DNA from: Mimachlamys varia
Taxonomy: Eukaryota; Mollusca; Bivalvia; Pectinida; Pectinidae
Length of the DNA stretch: 64,000 nucleotides
Reading direction: 5' to 3'
NCBI GenBank assembly: GCA_947623455.1
Contig: OX392538.1
Coordinates: 2,418,001-2,482,000, forward strand
In this document: positions 14,226 to 27,760 of the stretch, piece by piece
How positions within the stretch are numbered: position 1 is the first letter of the stretch
Layout of the letters: each line of letters starts with the position of its first letter
Made by a program: the position numbers and the translations under genes
The notes under the pieces: generated by a model
What the model was told of the DNA's origin: nothing
Database searches by the model: none
What the model saw: the letters and a program-made list of their open reading frames with translations, nothing else

Positions 14226-14388
14226 ATAGAAAACCGAAGCGTTAACAAAATCATAATCCAAACACAAAATCGATTAAACCAAAATATGAACAAAGGCAAG
14301 ATTTACATGGAGACTCTTGTAAAAGTACAAGATAATAAGACCAGTAGGTCCTGAAGAGTAACCTTCTTCTGCTTCATTGACGACACCA
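14226..14388 (-). mobile_element. Penelope-like element 3' terminal fragment
   Basis: Reverse-complement match to the shared 3' tail, starting at the terminal ACCGAAGCG motif and running through GATTTACATGGAGACTCTTG to GACGACACC. A short segment (the GGGGC of the tail) is missing before AAAATATGAACAAAGG. It lies about 125 bp from the start of the 57-bp minisatellite. Confidence 0.85.
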
Positions 14389-14499
14389 TTCTGTTAAGAA
14401 CAATTCAAGCGTCATTTTTTTTACGATTGCAACTTACAAAACACTTTGTCTAAAGAATGTTGACATAACTGATATTATCATTGCCATACCACGTGTTTC

Positions 14500-16578
14500 G
14501 TGATTATAAAATGTGACCAGATAAAGACCATATATCTAACGTACCATGTCAACTACACCTATAACTCTACTGACCAGATAAAGACCATCTATCTATCGTA
14601 CCATGTCAACAACACCTATAACTCTACTGACCAGATAAAGACCATCTATCTATCGTACCATGTCAACAACACCTATAACTCTACTGACCAGATAAAGACC
14701 ATCTATCTAACGTACCATATCAACAACACCTATAGCTCTACTGACCAGATAAAGACCATCTATCTAACGTACCATGTCAACAACACCTATAGCTCTACTG
14801 ACCAGATAAAGACCATCTATCTAACGTACCATGTCAACAACACCTATAACTCTACTGACCAGATAAAGACCATCTATCTAACGTACCATGTCAACTACAC
14901 CTATAACTTTACTGACCAGATAAAGACCATCTATCTAACGTACCATGTCAACAACACCTATAACTCTACTGACCAGATAAAGACCATCTACCTAACGTAC
15001 CATGTCAACAACACCTATAACTCTACTAACCAGATAAAGACCATCTATCTAACGTACCATGTCAACAACACCTATAACTCTATGGATCAGATAAAGACCA
15101 TTTATCTAACGTACCATGTCAACAACACCTATAACTCTACTGACCAGATAAAGACCATATATCTAACGTACCATATCAACAACACCTATAACTCTACTGA
15201 CCAGATAAAGACCATATATCTAACGTACCATGTCAACTACACCTATAACTCTACAGACCAGATAAAGACCATCTATCTATCGTACCATGTCAACAACACC
15301 TATAACTCTACTGACCAGATAAAGACCATCTATCTAACGTACCATGTCAACTACACCTATAACTCTACTGACCAGATAAAGACCATCTATCTAACGTACC
15401 ATGTCAACTACACCTATAACTTTACTGACCAGATAAAGACCATCTACCTAACGTACCATGTCAACAACACCTATAACTCTACTAACCAGATAAAGACCAT
15501 CTATCTAACGTACCATGTCAACAACACCTATAACTCTATGGATCAGATAAAGACCATTTATCTAACGTACCATGTCAACAACACCTATAACTCTACTGAC
15601 CAGATAAAGACCATATATCTAACGTACCATATCAACAACACCTATAACTCTACTGACCAGATAAAGACCATATATCTAACGTACCATGTCAACTACACCT
15701 ATAACTCTACTGACCAGATAAAGACCATCTATCTATCGTACCATGTCAACTACACCTATAACTCTACTGACCAGATGAAGACCATCTACCTAACGTACCA
15801 TGTCAACAACACCTATAACTCTACTGACCAGATAAAGACCATCTATCTAACGTACCATGTCAACTACACCTATAACTTTACTGACCAGATAAAGACCATA
15901 TATCTAACGTACCATGTCAACTACACCTATAACTGTACTGACCAGATAAAGACCATCTATCTAACGTACCACGTCAACACAACACATAACTCTACTGACC
16001 AGATAAAGACCATCTATCTAACGTACCACGTCAACATCACATATAACTCTACTGACCAGATAAAGACCATTTATCTAACGTTCCATGTCAACTACACCCA
16101 TAACTCTACTGACCAGATAAAGACCATCTATCTAACGTACCATGTCAACAACACCTATAACTCTACTGACCAGATAAAGACCATCTATCTAACGTACCAT
16201 GTCAACTACACCTATAACTCTACTGACCAGATAAAGACCATCTATCTAACGTACCATGTCAACAACACCTATAACTCTACTGACCAGATAAAGACCATCT
16301 ACCTAACGTACCATGTCAACTACACCTATACCTCTACCGACCAGATAAAGACCATCTATCTAACGTACCACGTCAACACAACATATAACTCTACTGACCA
16401 GATAAAGACCACCTATCTAACGTACCACGTCAACAACACATATAACTCTACTGACCAGATAAAGACCATCTACCTAACGTACCACGTCAACAACACCTAT
16501 AACTCTACTGACCAGATAAAGACCATCTATCTAACGTACCATGTCAACAACACCTATAACTCTACTGACCAGATATAG
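14500..16578 (+). other. 692-codon open frame inside the 57-bp minisatellite
   Basis: The first 36 units of the array are open in one frame and encode the 19-residue repeat DQIKTIYLTYHVNYTYNST with minor variants. Each repeat has two N-glycosylation-type sequons (NYT or NNT, and NST). I do not recognise a protein family. There is no signal peptide or non-repeat domain, and the ATG lies just outside the array. The frame ends at a TAG created by AGATATAGAC at 16575. Later units carry TAG, TAA and 1-2 bp indels, so no constraint is visible across the rest of the array. Variation in the open part includes both silent and replacing changes. I consider it a chance frame of the satellite; an exon of a secreted repeat protein is a less likely alternative. 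Confidence 0.3.
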
Positions 16579-19500
16579 ACCATCTATCTAACGTACCATG
16601 TCAACAACATCTATAACTCTACTGACCAGATAAACAACATCTATCTAACGTACCATGTCAACAACACATATAACTCTACTGACCAGATAAAGACCATCTA
16701 TCTAACGTACCATGTCAACAACACATATAACTCTACTGACCAGATAAAGACCATCTATCTAACGTACCATGTCAACAACACCTATAACTCTACTGACCAG
16801 ATAAAGACCATCTATCTAACGTACCATGTCAACTACACCTATAACTCTACTGACCAGATAAAGACCATCTATCTAACGTACCATGTCAACAACACCTATA
16901 ACTCTACTGACCAGATAAAGACCATCTATCTAACGTACCATGTCAACAACACCTATAACTCTACTGACCAGATAAAGACCATCTATCTAACGTACCACGT
17001 CAACAACACCTAAAACTCTACTGACCAGATAAAGACCATGTATCTAACGTACCATGTCAATAACACCTATAACTTTACTGACCAGATAAACAACATCTAT
17101 CTAACGTACTATGTCAACTACACCTATAACTCTACGGACCAGATAAAGACCATCTATCTCTAACGTACCATGTCAACAACACCTATAACTCTACTGACCA
17201 GATAAAGACAATCTATCTAACGTACCATGTCAACAACACCTATAACTTTACTGACCAGATAAACAACATCTATCTAACGTACTATGTCAACTACACCTAT
17301 AACTCTACTGACCAGATAAAGACCATATATCTAACGTACCATGTCAACTACACCTATAACTCTACTGACCAGATAAAGACCATCTATCTAACGTACCATG
17401 TCAACTACACCTATAACGCTACTGACCAGATAAAGACCATCTATCTAACGTACCATGTCAACTACACCTATAACTCTACTGACCAGATAAAGACCATCTA
17501 TCTAACGTACCATGTCAACTTCACCTATACCTCTACTGACCAGATAAAGACCATCTATCTAACGTACCATGTCAATTACACCTATAACTCTACTGACCAG
17601 ATAAAGACCATCTATCTAACGTACCATGTCAACTACACCAATAACTCTACTGACCAGATAAAGACCATCTATCTAACGTACCATGTCAACTACACCTATA
17701 ACTCTACTGACCAGATTAAGACCATCTATCTAACGTACTATGTCAACTACACCTATAACTCTACTGACCAGATAAAGACCATCTATCTAACGTACCATGT
17801 CAACAACACCTATAACTCTACTGACCAGATAAAGACCATGTATCTAACGTACCATGTCAACTACACCTAAAACTCTACTGACCAGATAAAGACCATCTAT
17901 CTAACGTACCATGTCAACTACACCTATAATTCTACTGACCAGATATAGACCATCTATCTAACGTACCATGTCAACAACACCTATAACTCTACTGACCAGA
18001 TATAGACCATCTATTTAACGTACCATGTCAACAACACCTATAATTCTACTGACCAGATAAAGACCATCTATCTAACGTACCATGTCAACAACACCTATAA
18101 CTCTACTGACCAGATATAGACCATCTATCTAACGTACCATGTCAACAACATCTATAACTCTACTGACCAGATAAACAACATCTATCTAACGTACCATGTC
18201 AACAACACATATAACTCTACTGACCAGATAAAGACCATCTATCTAACGTACCATGTCAACAACACATATAACTCTACTGACCAGATAAAGACCATCTATC
18301 TAACGTACCATGTCAACAACACCTATAACTCTACTGACCAGATAAAGACCATCTATCTAACGTACCATGTCAACTACACCTATAACTCTACTGACCAGAT
18401 AAAGACCATCTATCTAACGTACCATGTCAACAACACCTATAACTCTACTGACCAGATAAAGACCATCTATCTAACGTACCATGTCAACAACACCTATAAC
18501 TCTACTGACCAGATAAAGACCATCTATCTAACGTACCACGTCAACAACACCTAAAACTCTACTGACCAGATAAAGACCATCTATCTAACGTACCATGTCA
18601 ACTACACCTATAACTCTACTGATCAGATAAAGACCATCTACCTAACGTACCAGGTCAAATACACCTATAACTCTACTGACCAGATAAAGACCATCTATCT
18701 AACGTACCATGTCAACAACACCTATAACTCTACTGACCAGATAAAGACCATCTTCCTAACGTACCATGTCAACTTCACCTATAACTCTACTGACCAGATA
18801 AAGACCATCTATCTAACGTACCATGTCAACAACACCTATAACTCTACTGATCAGATAAAGACCATCTACCTAACGTACCATGTCAACTACACCTATAACT
18901 CTACTGACCAGATAAAGACCATATATCTAACGTACCATGTCAACTACACCTATAACTCTACTGACCAGATAAAGACCATCTATCTAACGTACCAAGTCAA
19001 CTACACCTATAACTCTACCGACCAGATAAAGACCATCTATCTAACGTACCATGTCAACAACACCTATAACTCTACTGATCAGATAAAGACCATCTACCTA
19101 ACGTACCATGTCAACTACACCTAAAACTCTACCGACCAGATAAAGACCATCTATCTAACGTACCATGTCAACTACACCTATAACTCTACTGACCAGATAA
19201 AGACCATCTATCTAACGTACCATGTCAACTACACCTATAACTCTACTGACCAGATAAAGACCATCTATCTAACGTACCATGTCAAATACACCTATAACTC
19301 TACTGATCAGATAAAGACCATCTATCTAACGTACCATGTCAAATACACCTATAACTCTACTGACCAGATAAAGACCATCTATCTAACGTACCATGTCAAC
19401 TACACCTATAACTCTACTGACCAGATAAAGACCATCTACCTAACGTACCACGCAACTACATCTATAACTCTACTGACCAGATAAAGACCATCTATCTAAC

Positions 19501-21415
19501 ATACCATGTCACCTACACCCATAACTCTACTGACCAGATAAAGACCATCTATCTAACGTACCATGTCAACAACATCTATAACTCTACTGACCAGATAAAG
19601 ACCATCTATCTAACGTACCATGTCAACTACACCTATAACTCTACTGACCAGATAAAGACCATCTATCTAACGTACCATGTCAACAACATCTATAACTCTA
19701 CTGACCAGATAAAGACCATCTACCTAACGTACCACGCAACTACACCTATAACTCTACTGACCAGATAAAGACCATCTATCTAACGTACCATGTCAACTAC
19801 ATCTATAACTCTACTGACCAGATAAACAACATCTATCTAACGTACCATGTCACCTACACCCATAACTCTACTGACCAGATAAAGACCATCTATCTAACGT
19901 ACCATGTCAACAACATCTATAACTCTACTGACCAGATAAAGACCATCTATCTAACGTACCATGTCACCTACACCTATAACTCTACTGACCAGATAAAGAC
20001 CATCTACCTTACGTACCACGCAACTACACCTATAACTCTACTGACCAGATAAAGACCATCTATCTAACGTACCATGTCAACTACACCTATAACTCTACTG
20101 ACCAGATAAAGACCATCTATCTAACGTACCATGTCACCTACACCCATAACTCTACTGACCAGATAAAGACCATCTATCTAACGTACCATGTCAACAACAT
20201 CTATAACTCTACTGACCAGATAAAGACCATCTATCTAACGTACCATGTCAACTACACCTATAACTCTACTGACCAGATAAAGACCATCTATCTAACGTAC
20301 CATGTCAACAACATCTATAACTCTACTGACCAGATAAAGACCATCTACCTAACGTACCACGCAACTACACCTATAACTCTACTGACCAGATAAAGACCAT
20401 CTATCTAACGTACCATGTCAACTACATCTATAACTCTACTGACCAGATAAAGACCATCTATCTAACGTACCATGTCACCTACACCCATAACTCTACTGAC
20501 CAGATAAAGACCATCTATCTAACGTACCATGTCAACAACATCTATAACTCTACTGACCAGATAAAGACCATCTATCTAACGTACCATGTCACCTACACCT
20601 ATAACTCTACTGACCAGATAAAGACCGTCTATCTAACGTACCATGTCAACTACACCTATAACTCTACTGACCAGATAAAGACCATCTATCTAACGTACCA
20701 CGCAACTACACCTATAACTCTACTGACCAGATAAAAGACCATCTATCTAACGTACCATGTCAACAACATCTATAACTCTACTGACCAGATAAAGACCATC
20801 TATCTAACGTACCATGTCAACTACACCTATAACTCTACTGACCAGATAAAGACCATCTATCTAACGTACCATGTCAACAACATCTATAACTCTACTGATC
20901 AGATAAAGACCATCTATCTAACGTACCATGTCAAATACACCTATAACTCTACTGACCAGATAAAGACCATCTATCTAACGTACCACGTCAACTACACCTA
21001 TAACTCTACTGACCAGATAAAGACCATCTATCTAACGTACCATGTCAACTACACCTATAACTCTACTGACCAGATAAAGACCATCTTTCTAACGTACCAT
21101 GTCAACTACACCTATAACTCTACTGACCAAATAAAGACCATCTATCTAACGTACCACGTCAACTTCACCTATAATTCTACTGACCAGATAAAGACCACCT
21201 ATCTAACGTACCATGTCAACTACACCTATAACTCTACTGACCAGATAAAGACCATCTATCTAACGTACCATGTCAACTACACCTATAACTCTACTGACCA
21301 GATAAAGACCATCTTTCTAACGTACCATGTCAACTACACCTATAACTCTACTGACCAGACAAAGACCATCTATCTAACGTACCATGTCAACAACACCTAT
21401 AACTCTACTGACCAG
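14515..21415. repeat. 57-bp minisatellite, about 121 units
   Basis: The unit is 57 bp, running from GACCAGATAAAGACC to ACCTATAACTCTACT, and contains a weak inverted repeat AGATA/TATCT. Because 57 is a multiple of 3, one plus-strand frame stays open where no unit has mutated to a stop. Higher-order structure is visible. An 8-unit block repeats at 456 bp (CTATGGATCAG at 15081 and 15537). A block carrying CAGATATAGAC repeats at 1541 bp (16571, 18112). A 1-bp-deleted variant (CACGCAACTAC) recurs at 19451, 19735, 20019, 20360 and 20701, giving spacings of 284, 284, 341 and 341. This points to local, repeated amplification. Confidence 0.98.
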
Positions 21416-21898
21416 AACCGAAAGTGAAAGTTATAAACAAGCTGCATTCTAGATGAATAACCTATACTCGACCTCTCATAAGCTTAAGACGCGTTTGTCA
21501 ATTAACGACCTTGTGGCACAACAGACTAAGGTGTAACACTACAGTCTTGGACAAAATGGATAACCGGACACCCATCCAAAAGTAAATCACCCAGGATAAT
21601 GCCGATATATGTTTCCGTACCACATCAGCCCGGCCCCCGGGGATGTACATACTCAACACAGTTCGGCGTTAAGAGAACTAACAGCTTCCATGATGTATAC
21701 AAATGGCTGTAAACACGCACAAAGTATTATGGTGTTGTACTAAGAGCTTGGGAAGGTTTATGTGGATACAATGAGAAAACGTTTCTTGTGGGATAATTAT
21801 TTAATCTTTCTTTATGAACAATATACACTTTGAAAGTATTTAGACTGATTGTTGTTTTATTTTCTAAAGCAGCAATGTATTTCAGTCTCAATATGATA
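21416..21898. other. unassigned DNA right of the 57-bp array
   Basis: About 480 bp with no recognised repeat. Short open frames here overlap the retroelement fragment that follows and have no domain. Confidence 0.5.
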
Positions 21899-22120
21899 AT
21901 AAGGGAATACCGAAGCGTTAACAAAATCATATTCCAAACTCAAAATCGATTAAACCAGGGGCAAAATATTAACAAAGGAAAGATTTACTTGGAAACTTTT
22001 GTAAAAGTACAAGAGAATAAGACCAGGTGTTCTGGAAGAGTTAGCGTCTTCTGCTTCATTGACGACACCCGCCATGTAAATCCTTGTCACATCCAAGTAA
22101 ACATTTAGTTCTCCCAATGA
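21899..22120 (-). mobile_element. Penelope-like element 3' terminal fragment
   Basis: Reverse-complement of the shared tail, from the terminus GGGAATACCGAAGCG through GCAAAATATTAACAAAGG and GTCTTCTGCTTCATTGACGA to the CACATCCAAGTAAACAT segment. It ends near 22120, before any reverse transcriptase codons. The tail is free of stops across about 50 codons in the sense (minus) direction. Confidence 0.88.
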
Positions 22121-22540
22121 TAATCGAAATAAGAAATAAGAGACGTACAAAATAAACATTTTATTTGTTACCATCTCGAGATGGCGATGTCTTAAATAGC
22201 CTCTGGTCAAGTATATCACACACCCTATCTAATCGACATTCCTCTTTTCTATTTTGGCCAGTGATTGTCTGGAGGGACAGAAAACATGACGAGACACGAC
22301 CAGTACGTGTAAAAGACAGCTTTATTTCTGATTGCGGATGACGGACCCCGATCTCTGTAATTCACCCCTTGGTGGACCGCGGCCATCGTAACGAACCTAG
22401 CTTGTAGCGTTGTCCAACCCTCCATCACTCGCGGCAGTATAAGGTCAAAGCTGTAGGCATGGACATGGACAGAACGTTTGACCGATGATGTGACCAACAT
22501 AATTAAGGCAGCTTTATATACAAATATAGATTGTCGTTTT
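22121..22540. other. unassigned DNA with a 119-codon minus-strand open frame
   Basis: An open frame at 22249-22608 on the minus strand (119 codons) covers most of this stretch. It has no signal peptide, membrane segment or known domain that I can see. Its start lies in the degenerate repeats to the right. It could contain an exon, but no splice-site evidence supports this. Confidence 0.25.
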
Positions 22541-23012
22541 GTCAATACTGGGTTTTGAGAGACGATATAGTTTGTATGTATTGGTATATATAAATATAAG
22601 TTATTCATTGTGTAAATGTTGGGTTTTGAGAGACGATATTTTTGTTTGTAACGTTATATACAGATATAAGTTATCCATTGTTTATAAATGCTAGGTTTTG
22701 AAAGACGATATATTTCGTATTAAACAGTTTATACAAATCAAGATCGTGCTTGTTATCAATGTTGGGTTTCCACAGACGATATATTTGGTATATAAAATGT
22801 TATATGCAAATTTAGATTATCAGTTTTGTTAAATCTGGGTTTAGAGAGGCGATATATTTCGTATATAACAATATATTCAAATATAGAATATCTGTTTGAG
22901 AAATGCTGGGTTTGAGAGACGATATATGTGGTAATTAAAGGTATATACAGATATAAACTGGCCATTGTGTCAATGGTTTTGACAAACGATATATTTGGTA
23001 TAAAAAGTTATA
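22541..23012. repeat. degenerate tandem repeat of about 73 bp, 6-7 units
   Basis: Units share GGGTTTTGAGAGACGATAT followed by a TATATAA-rich segment and a pyrimidine stretch like CCATTGTGT. Copies are strongly diverged in length and sequence. Related degenerate units reappear at about 23671-23900, on the far side of the dispersed element at 23013-23645, which suggests that element interrupts an older array. Confidence 0.8.
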
Positions 23013-23645
23013 TTAACAACTCTCCCTTCTTGTGCTTAGTAAACTCTGACTGCGAATATATTAGCGTATACGCAGTGAAAAAAGGCTCGGCGGATTGATA
23101 TTGTTCAAATATGGCGTCGTTCACGCTTCAGTATAATAAATATTCGCTGTCGGCCATTGTTTGGTTCCTGCAAGATTTTGAAACATGGAACATATATGGA
23201 ATCAATTTCCTGTGATTAAACAATAAATGGTTTCTAGCAAAAGTTTGATTCCAAACGATGCGCATTCGACATTCTTTGACGGTAACGCAAACATGGCGGC
23301 GCCCTTCAGCTGTGACGTCTGACGTCGGACCACGTCACAACCAGATCACTGTGTCAATGCGTGTACATAACGACCGTTATAAATAAAGAAATACATTCGA
23401 CATGCTAGAAATATTATTTAATACCAAATTTACATATGATGTAATGAGGAAAAATAGTGTTGTTTACTGTGTATTTTCTAGATTTATCAATATATTGATG
23501 AAATCCAATGGGCCTATATTATCTTAGCAACCACGGCCATCGTAGTTACCATCTTAGCAACCCGTTTCGAATGTTTTTTTCTTCGTATAGCACTTGAAAA
23601 TGAATAATGGTGTAAATATAAGGATTGTACCTCATTTTGAAAACA
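23013..23645 (-). repeat. dispersed repeat, copy 1 (inverted relative to 40575-41087)
   Basis: The stretch aligns in reverse complement with 40575-41087. Shared landmarks are CTTCTTGTGCTTAGTAAA, CATTGTTTGGTTCCT, GTGTACATAACG, CAATATATTGATGAAA and AAGGATTGTACCTCATTTTG. This copy has extra sequence: a GC-richer block around 23280-23340 and a short internal duplication of CTTAGCAACC near 23523-23563. No coding capacity was seen, and the class is unknown. It may be a non-autonomous DNA transposon or Helitron-like element. Confidence 0.75.
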
Positions 23646-23670
23646 ATCCTTATATAAACAAATTTAACTT

Positions 23671-23900
23671 GTCCGTTTTGTCATTTCTGGGTGTCGAGAG
23701 ACGAACAGTTTTTAAATGTACGGATTAAGCTTTTCCATTTTGTCCTAACTATTTGGTAATTAACGGTATATGAATACAGGTTGTCCATTGTGTCGGTTTT
23801 GAGATTTGAGAGGTCTATTTGGTATATAACGGTGTACACAAAAGTAGCTTGTACAATGTGCTAGAATTGGGTTCCAAGAAACGGTAAGTTTAGTATATCA
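23671..23900. repeat. degenerate continuation of the ~73-bp tandem repeat
   Basis: Diverged units with TTTGTCATTTCTGGGTGTCGAGAGACGA-like starts and TTTGGTATATAACGG cores continue the pattern of 22541-23012. They are much eroded. Confidence 0.45.
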
Positions 23901-26491
23901 AAGCTAGTCTTCCCATCGTAGCAATGTCTCAAAATCTCTTAATACAAGTTGTTGTTGTTGTTGTCTTGTGTACATGTATTATCTAACCTTGATGTTAACC
24001 TTTTCTAGAGGTCAACGGCATATATAATGTACAGCTAATGGGGATCAGTAGGGGATGTGAGTGGGTGAGGTACATAGATAGGCTTACCAGTCCACGGCCG
24101 TATAACTAACAGTCTAGGGACGACTTAGACTACAACTCTATGTCAGCTGATCTGTCTGGGGAGTGGTCCCATGTCGCCTGTCTCTATCCCATTAGAACCA
24201 GGTATCAGCACCCTTGTCTCAGGAACGTCGGGTTTCGCTCTCTCTATTCGATCAAGGCCCACCAAAATAAACCACACAAGACAATCACACCCTAATCATG
24301 GCTAATTATGAATGGGGGACCGATAATTTTTACCACGCATCGGCTATAAAAGGTTTAAATCATCAAATGAAATTAAGTTTCGATGCGTTCTCGGGCACGT
24401 TAACACCACATTAGGCTACAGCTAAGCTGCTCGTGATATTGAATTCCGCCATACATCTCCTCCTTTCTGACAGAGTGCTGAGGCCCGAATTCCTATATGT
24501 CTTCATTACGTATTTTTAGCCCCGTTGCCTTATTCTGGACTGGAATGCCGGAATATCGTACCTTCACTGTATGTATTTCCGTATCATTATTTAATGTTTT
24601 ATTTAAAAGCCCATTAACATCCTTTTTTAGGTTCGACTGCTGTTTTCACACATCCTTGCTGATTATTGTTCCATTTTATACATATTTTTCATTATTGAAT
24701 TATGTTCGATTGATATAATTCACAAATTTATTCACACTATGAAAATAATAAACAAATGCGGACATTTAATGATCACGTATTGTTTTAGCTGACGGGAGAG
24801 ATTTCCTTTACAAAATGGTCAATGCTCGTATCCATGACATAATGATTATGCTAAAGCAAGTACTGTGTGCTCAATTTAACTGTACTGTATCTAGTTGAAA
24901 GTGTAAGCATTGACAACAGTATTTGGACATAACTTCCTTTATTTTTCCAAATTATTGACCAGAAACAAAGTAATCATTTTTACATCACTTGAAAAGCCAA
25001 TATATCAATAAAAAGGAGCAGAGACGCAATGTTATTTGGGACGCTCCAGGCAGATCTACACTTAAGGTTAATCAAGTTTATCCATGGTCTAAGTGCGGAA
25101 ATGTCATTTTCTGTGATGTAGACATAATGCGAGTTTGAGAAGATCCTAATAACAACGCGTTTCTGTCTTAGACATATATATTTGATATATAACTGCCATT
25201 TCCGGAACTGTTCGATAAATCTTAATTTAACACGAAAGTACACGAAACTTCCGAGAATCATCGTGTATAATTCAGGTAGGCGACGCCGACTTGGGCACTT
25301 CCGGCCAAGCAAAATACATAGATCGACTCGGTCATCCGTCAGCCAGTTCCCAATTTATTAGTCTCTGAATGGATGTGTTACTTTTCATGCACTCGGGACG
25401 TATGGACGGGGACCACTGTTGAGTTATAGCTTCAGTTTGAAATTGATCGTTTGACGTCAGCCTCTGAGGAAATATCCTCTACATGGGTTTGTAATTATGG
25501 GAATGGCCAACAATATGACGGTGAAAGAAATCCGGAATCGGCCTATGTGTCACGGAATGATTAATGAAGCTTTTTACTGTCTCAAAGCGAAGCTGTTACC
25601 GCATGGTAATTCAGTAAACAGGAGAAGAGAATCCAGTTTTGGAAAAAAACACTAGCATGCACAAACCCATATACATTGAGACAATGTCAATAAAGGGTTC
25701 ACCGTTTCATTTTTTATTGTTATTTTTTTATCTCTGACTCGTTGGAATGGTTTTATTCTCGGTTCTCCAAGCATTCCTTTCCGCAGTAATTCGTGTGAAT
25801 GTCCTTCCTTTCCCGAGATTTCTTACATCTTTTACGCTAAATGCAAGTAAGATGTGGTGAAATAACGACTCTATGAAAGAAGATTCTCAAACTCACGAGC
25901 AGAGATGTATAATTAAAGGTGAAATCGATCCCGTTTTAATGGGCAATAAAGGTATAAAATGTCCCGGTTCATACCTATGTTATTCTGTGCTATACACAGC
26001 AGAAGCTGTCGTCCTAGTTACGGAGTTATAGCACCTTGGATCCGGATAAAAACCCGTCAGTGGAATAAAACGATATAAACCATTTTGCTGTTCATTCCGT
26101 TTTTCCGGCAATTGGCTGTTAACGGAATTGAATTTTGAAAATGTCGCAGTATTTAATTTCCTTTTGGAGTTTTATGTAGCAGAGGATAGTGCAATTCGTG
26201 CGAGATGTTGGGTTGTCTGTGGTCGGAACAGTGTGGATTTATGAGCTGGCTTATTTGTTTTATCGACAAGTTTAATTGGTTCTCAAATTGATACTGTATC
26301 GTAACACGAAAGCAACTGTACCGTACCCATTGTAAATTACGGCACACTTATCTATTTAACAGCACGAAACATGATTATATGTAAAGACATTTACGAAGTT
26401 TAATCTATTTTGGTTATTGTTAATATTTGTTTAGATTGAATGGTATAAACTTACTCATACCCATAATGTTCACGCATGCAAGAACAAAAAC
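23901..26491. other. unassigned intergenic DNA
   Basis: About 2.6 kb without a recognised repeat or gene. A (GTT)n run lies at about 23949-23961. A TATA-like CTATAAAAGG occurs at about 24344, but no open frame with a plausible start follows it. Open frames of 64-110 codons occur (24497-24718 plus; 24980-25312 and 26153-26347 minus). None shows a domain, signal peptide or conserved motif, and they are probably chance. Confidence 0.4.
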
Positions 26492-26840
26492 TGAGAATAT
26501 CGAGGCGTCAACAAAACCATAATTGTAACAAAACTAGGGGCAAAATATGAACAAAGATACGATTTACATGTAGACCCTGGTAAAAGTATAAAAGAATAAG
26601 ACCACGTGTTCCGGAAGAGTGAGCGTATTTTGCTTTATCGACGACACCCGCTATGTATGTCATATCCAAGTAAACATCAAGTCCTCAAATGCGAACAGAA
26701 TTATCATTGTCAATCACAACAAGGGAGCATATTAATGATCACACTCAAAAACGTCCATCTTCATGTCACATAAAGATACAAGATGTGTTTCTCAATTAGA
26801 CAAATAGCGATCATAAAACTTGCTCATAGTTCTGATCAGT
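26492..26840 (-). mobile_element. Penelope-like element 3' end with reverse transcriptase tail
   Basis: Reverse complement of the shared tail (terminus GAGAATATCGAGGCGTC). It continues leftward in element sense past the tail into the last part of the reverse transcriptase (the segment encoding a DMK-like stretch and GKFYDRYL-like residues). Small deletions and point changes break the frame. Beyond about 26840 the sequence is unrelated, giving the usual 5' truncation. Confidence 0.85.
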
Positions 26841-27242
26841 GCGAATACATGTTTTTTGTTAAACTGTGTGTTAACGCTATTATGAAATATACAAAGTGCT
26901 AAATAAACAATGAAAATACTATCAAGAAATAAATTTGCCTTTATTTATACACGAGTCATCTCTGTTTTAAAATATTTTGTTCTGATTTCGGATATGTGAT
27001 ATTGTTATTTTGGAAATGTGTTGCATTGTTGTTTCGTGGTAAAAACGTGTACAATATACACCATTATTATCTATTATAATCGTACAATTAGACGCAAATT
27101 GTACGTGATTTAAACTGTGTTGTGTTTAGGTAAATGGAATAAGTACAATTTAAAGCTTACATGTGTTTGTCATCGTATACAACAACCTGCTGATAATACT
27201 CGGGTAACCTTACATCGACATGGAGTAAGTACATTTCACGTT
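26841..27242. other. unassigned AT-rich DNA
   Basis: About 400 bp of AT-rich sequence with no recognised repeat, RNA or open frame. Confidence 0.5.
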
Positions 27243-27760
27243 AATAACAATAATAATAATATACAACATTTATATAGCGCTCTATATAATTTGTAAAATT
27301 ACTCTCAAGCGCTTCACAACATGTAGATAATAATTTGACATTCACAATGCATAAATAAAGAAGTTATTACAATCTAAGCTTATTTGATAATATAAAAATG
27401 CATATTAATACGAACTAGATAAACAAATGTCAGTATATACATGTCATCAAAGTTGATACCCTAATATGCAGACGTGAAAAGGTACGTCTTCAGATGTTTC
27501 TTGAATTTGGCCAGATCAACTCAAACTTAAAAAGTTTATCAAATTTAGATGAATGAAAAAGGAAATGAGGATGAAGGAACATAAATAAATATTATACATT
27601 AGTGATTCGCTTTTGAGTTTACCCGGTAAAACGTGTAGTTCATTGGCATTTTTAATTTGAAGGATGCCAAACTCGGGTACTAGATATTTTGAATTGTATG
27701 ATTTTTTCTTTAGTACGTTTAGATATTTCGACATTTACTTGAACTTGTGTACTTTCAACT
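27243..27760 (+). repeat. probable dispersed element starting with an AAT microsatellite
   Basis: An (AAT/AAC)n run is followed by ACATTTATATAGCGCTCTAT and CTCAAGCGCTTCACAAC. I recall this arrangement as a widespread dispersed repeat in invertebrate and fish genomes. Further right, GGTACGTCTTCAGATGTTTC and a stretch ending near TTTAGATATTTCGACATTT look like its degenerate continuation. The family is not named here, and the boundaries are approximate. Confidence 0.35.

Noticed and set aside
14500..16578. A 692-residue host gene encoding a glycosylated repeat protein
   Set aside because: The frame lies wholly within a minisatellite whose unit length is divisible by 3. It has no signal peptide, no unique domain and no splice signals, and the same array carries stops and indels further on. 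Kept only as a low-confidence frame.
22249..22608. A 119-codon minus-strand gene
   Set aside because: No domain or splice context, and its start lies in degenerate tandem repeats.
24341..24353. TATA box and promoter
   Set aside because: CTATAAAAGG stands alone, with no credible first exon downstream and no supporting motif.
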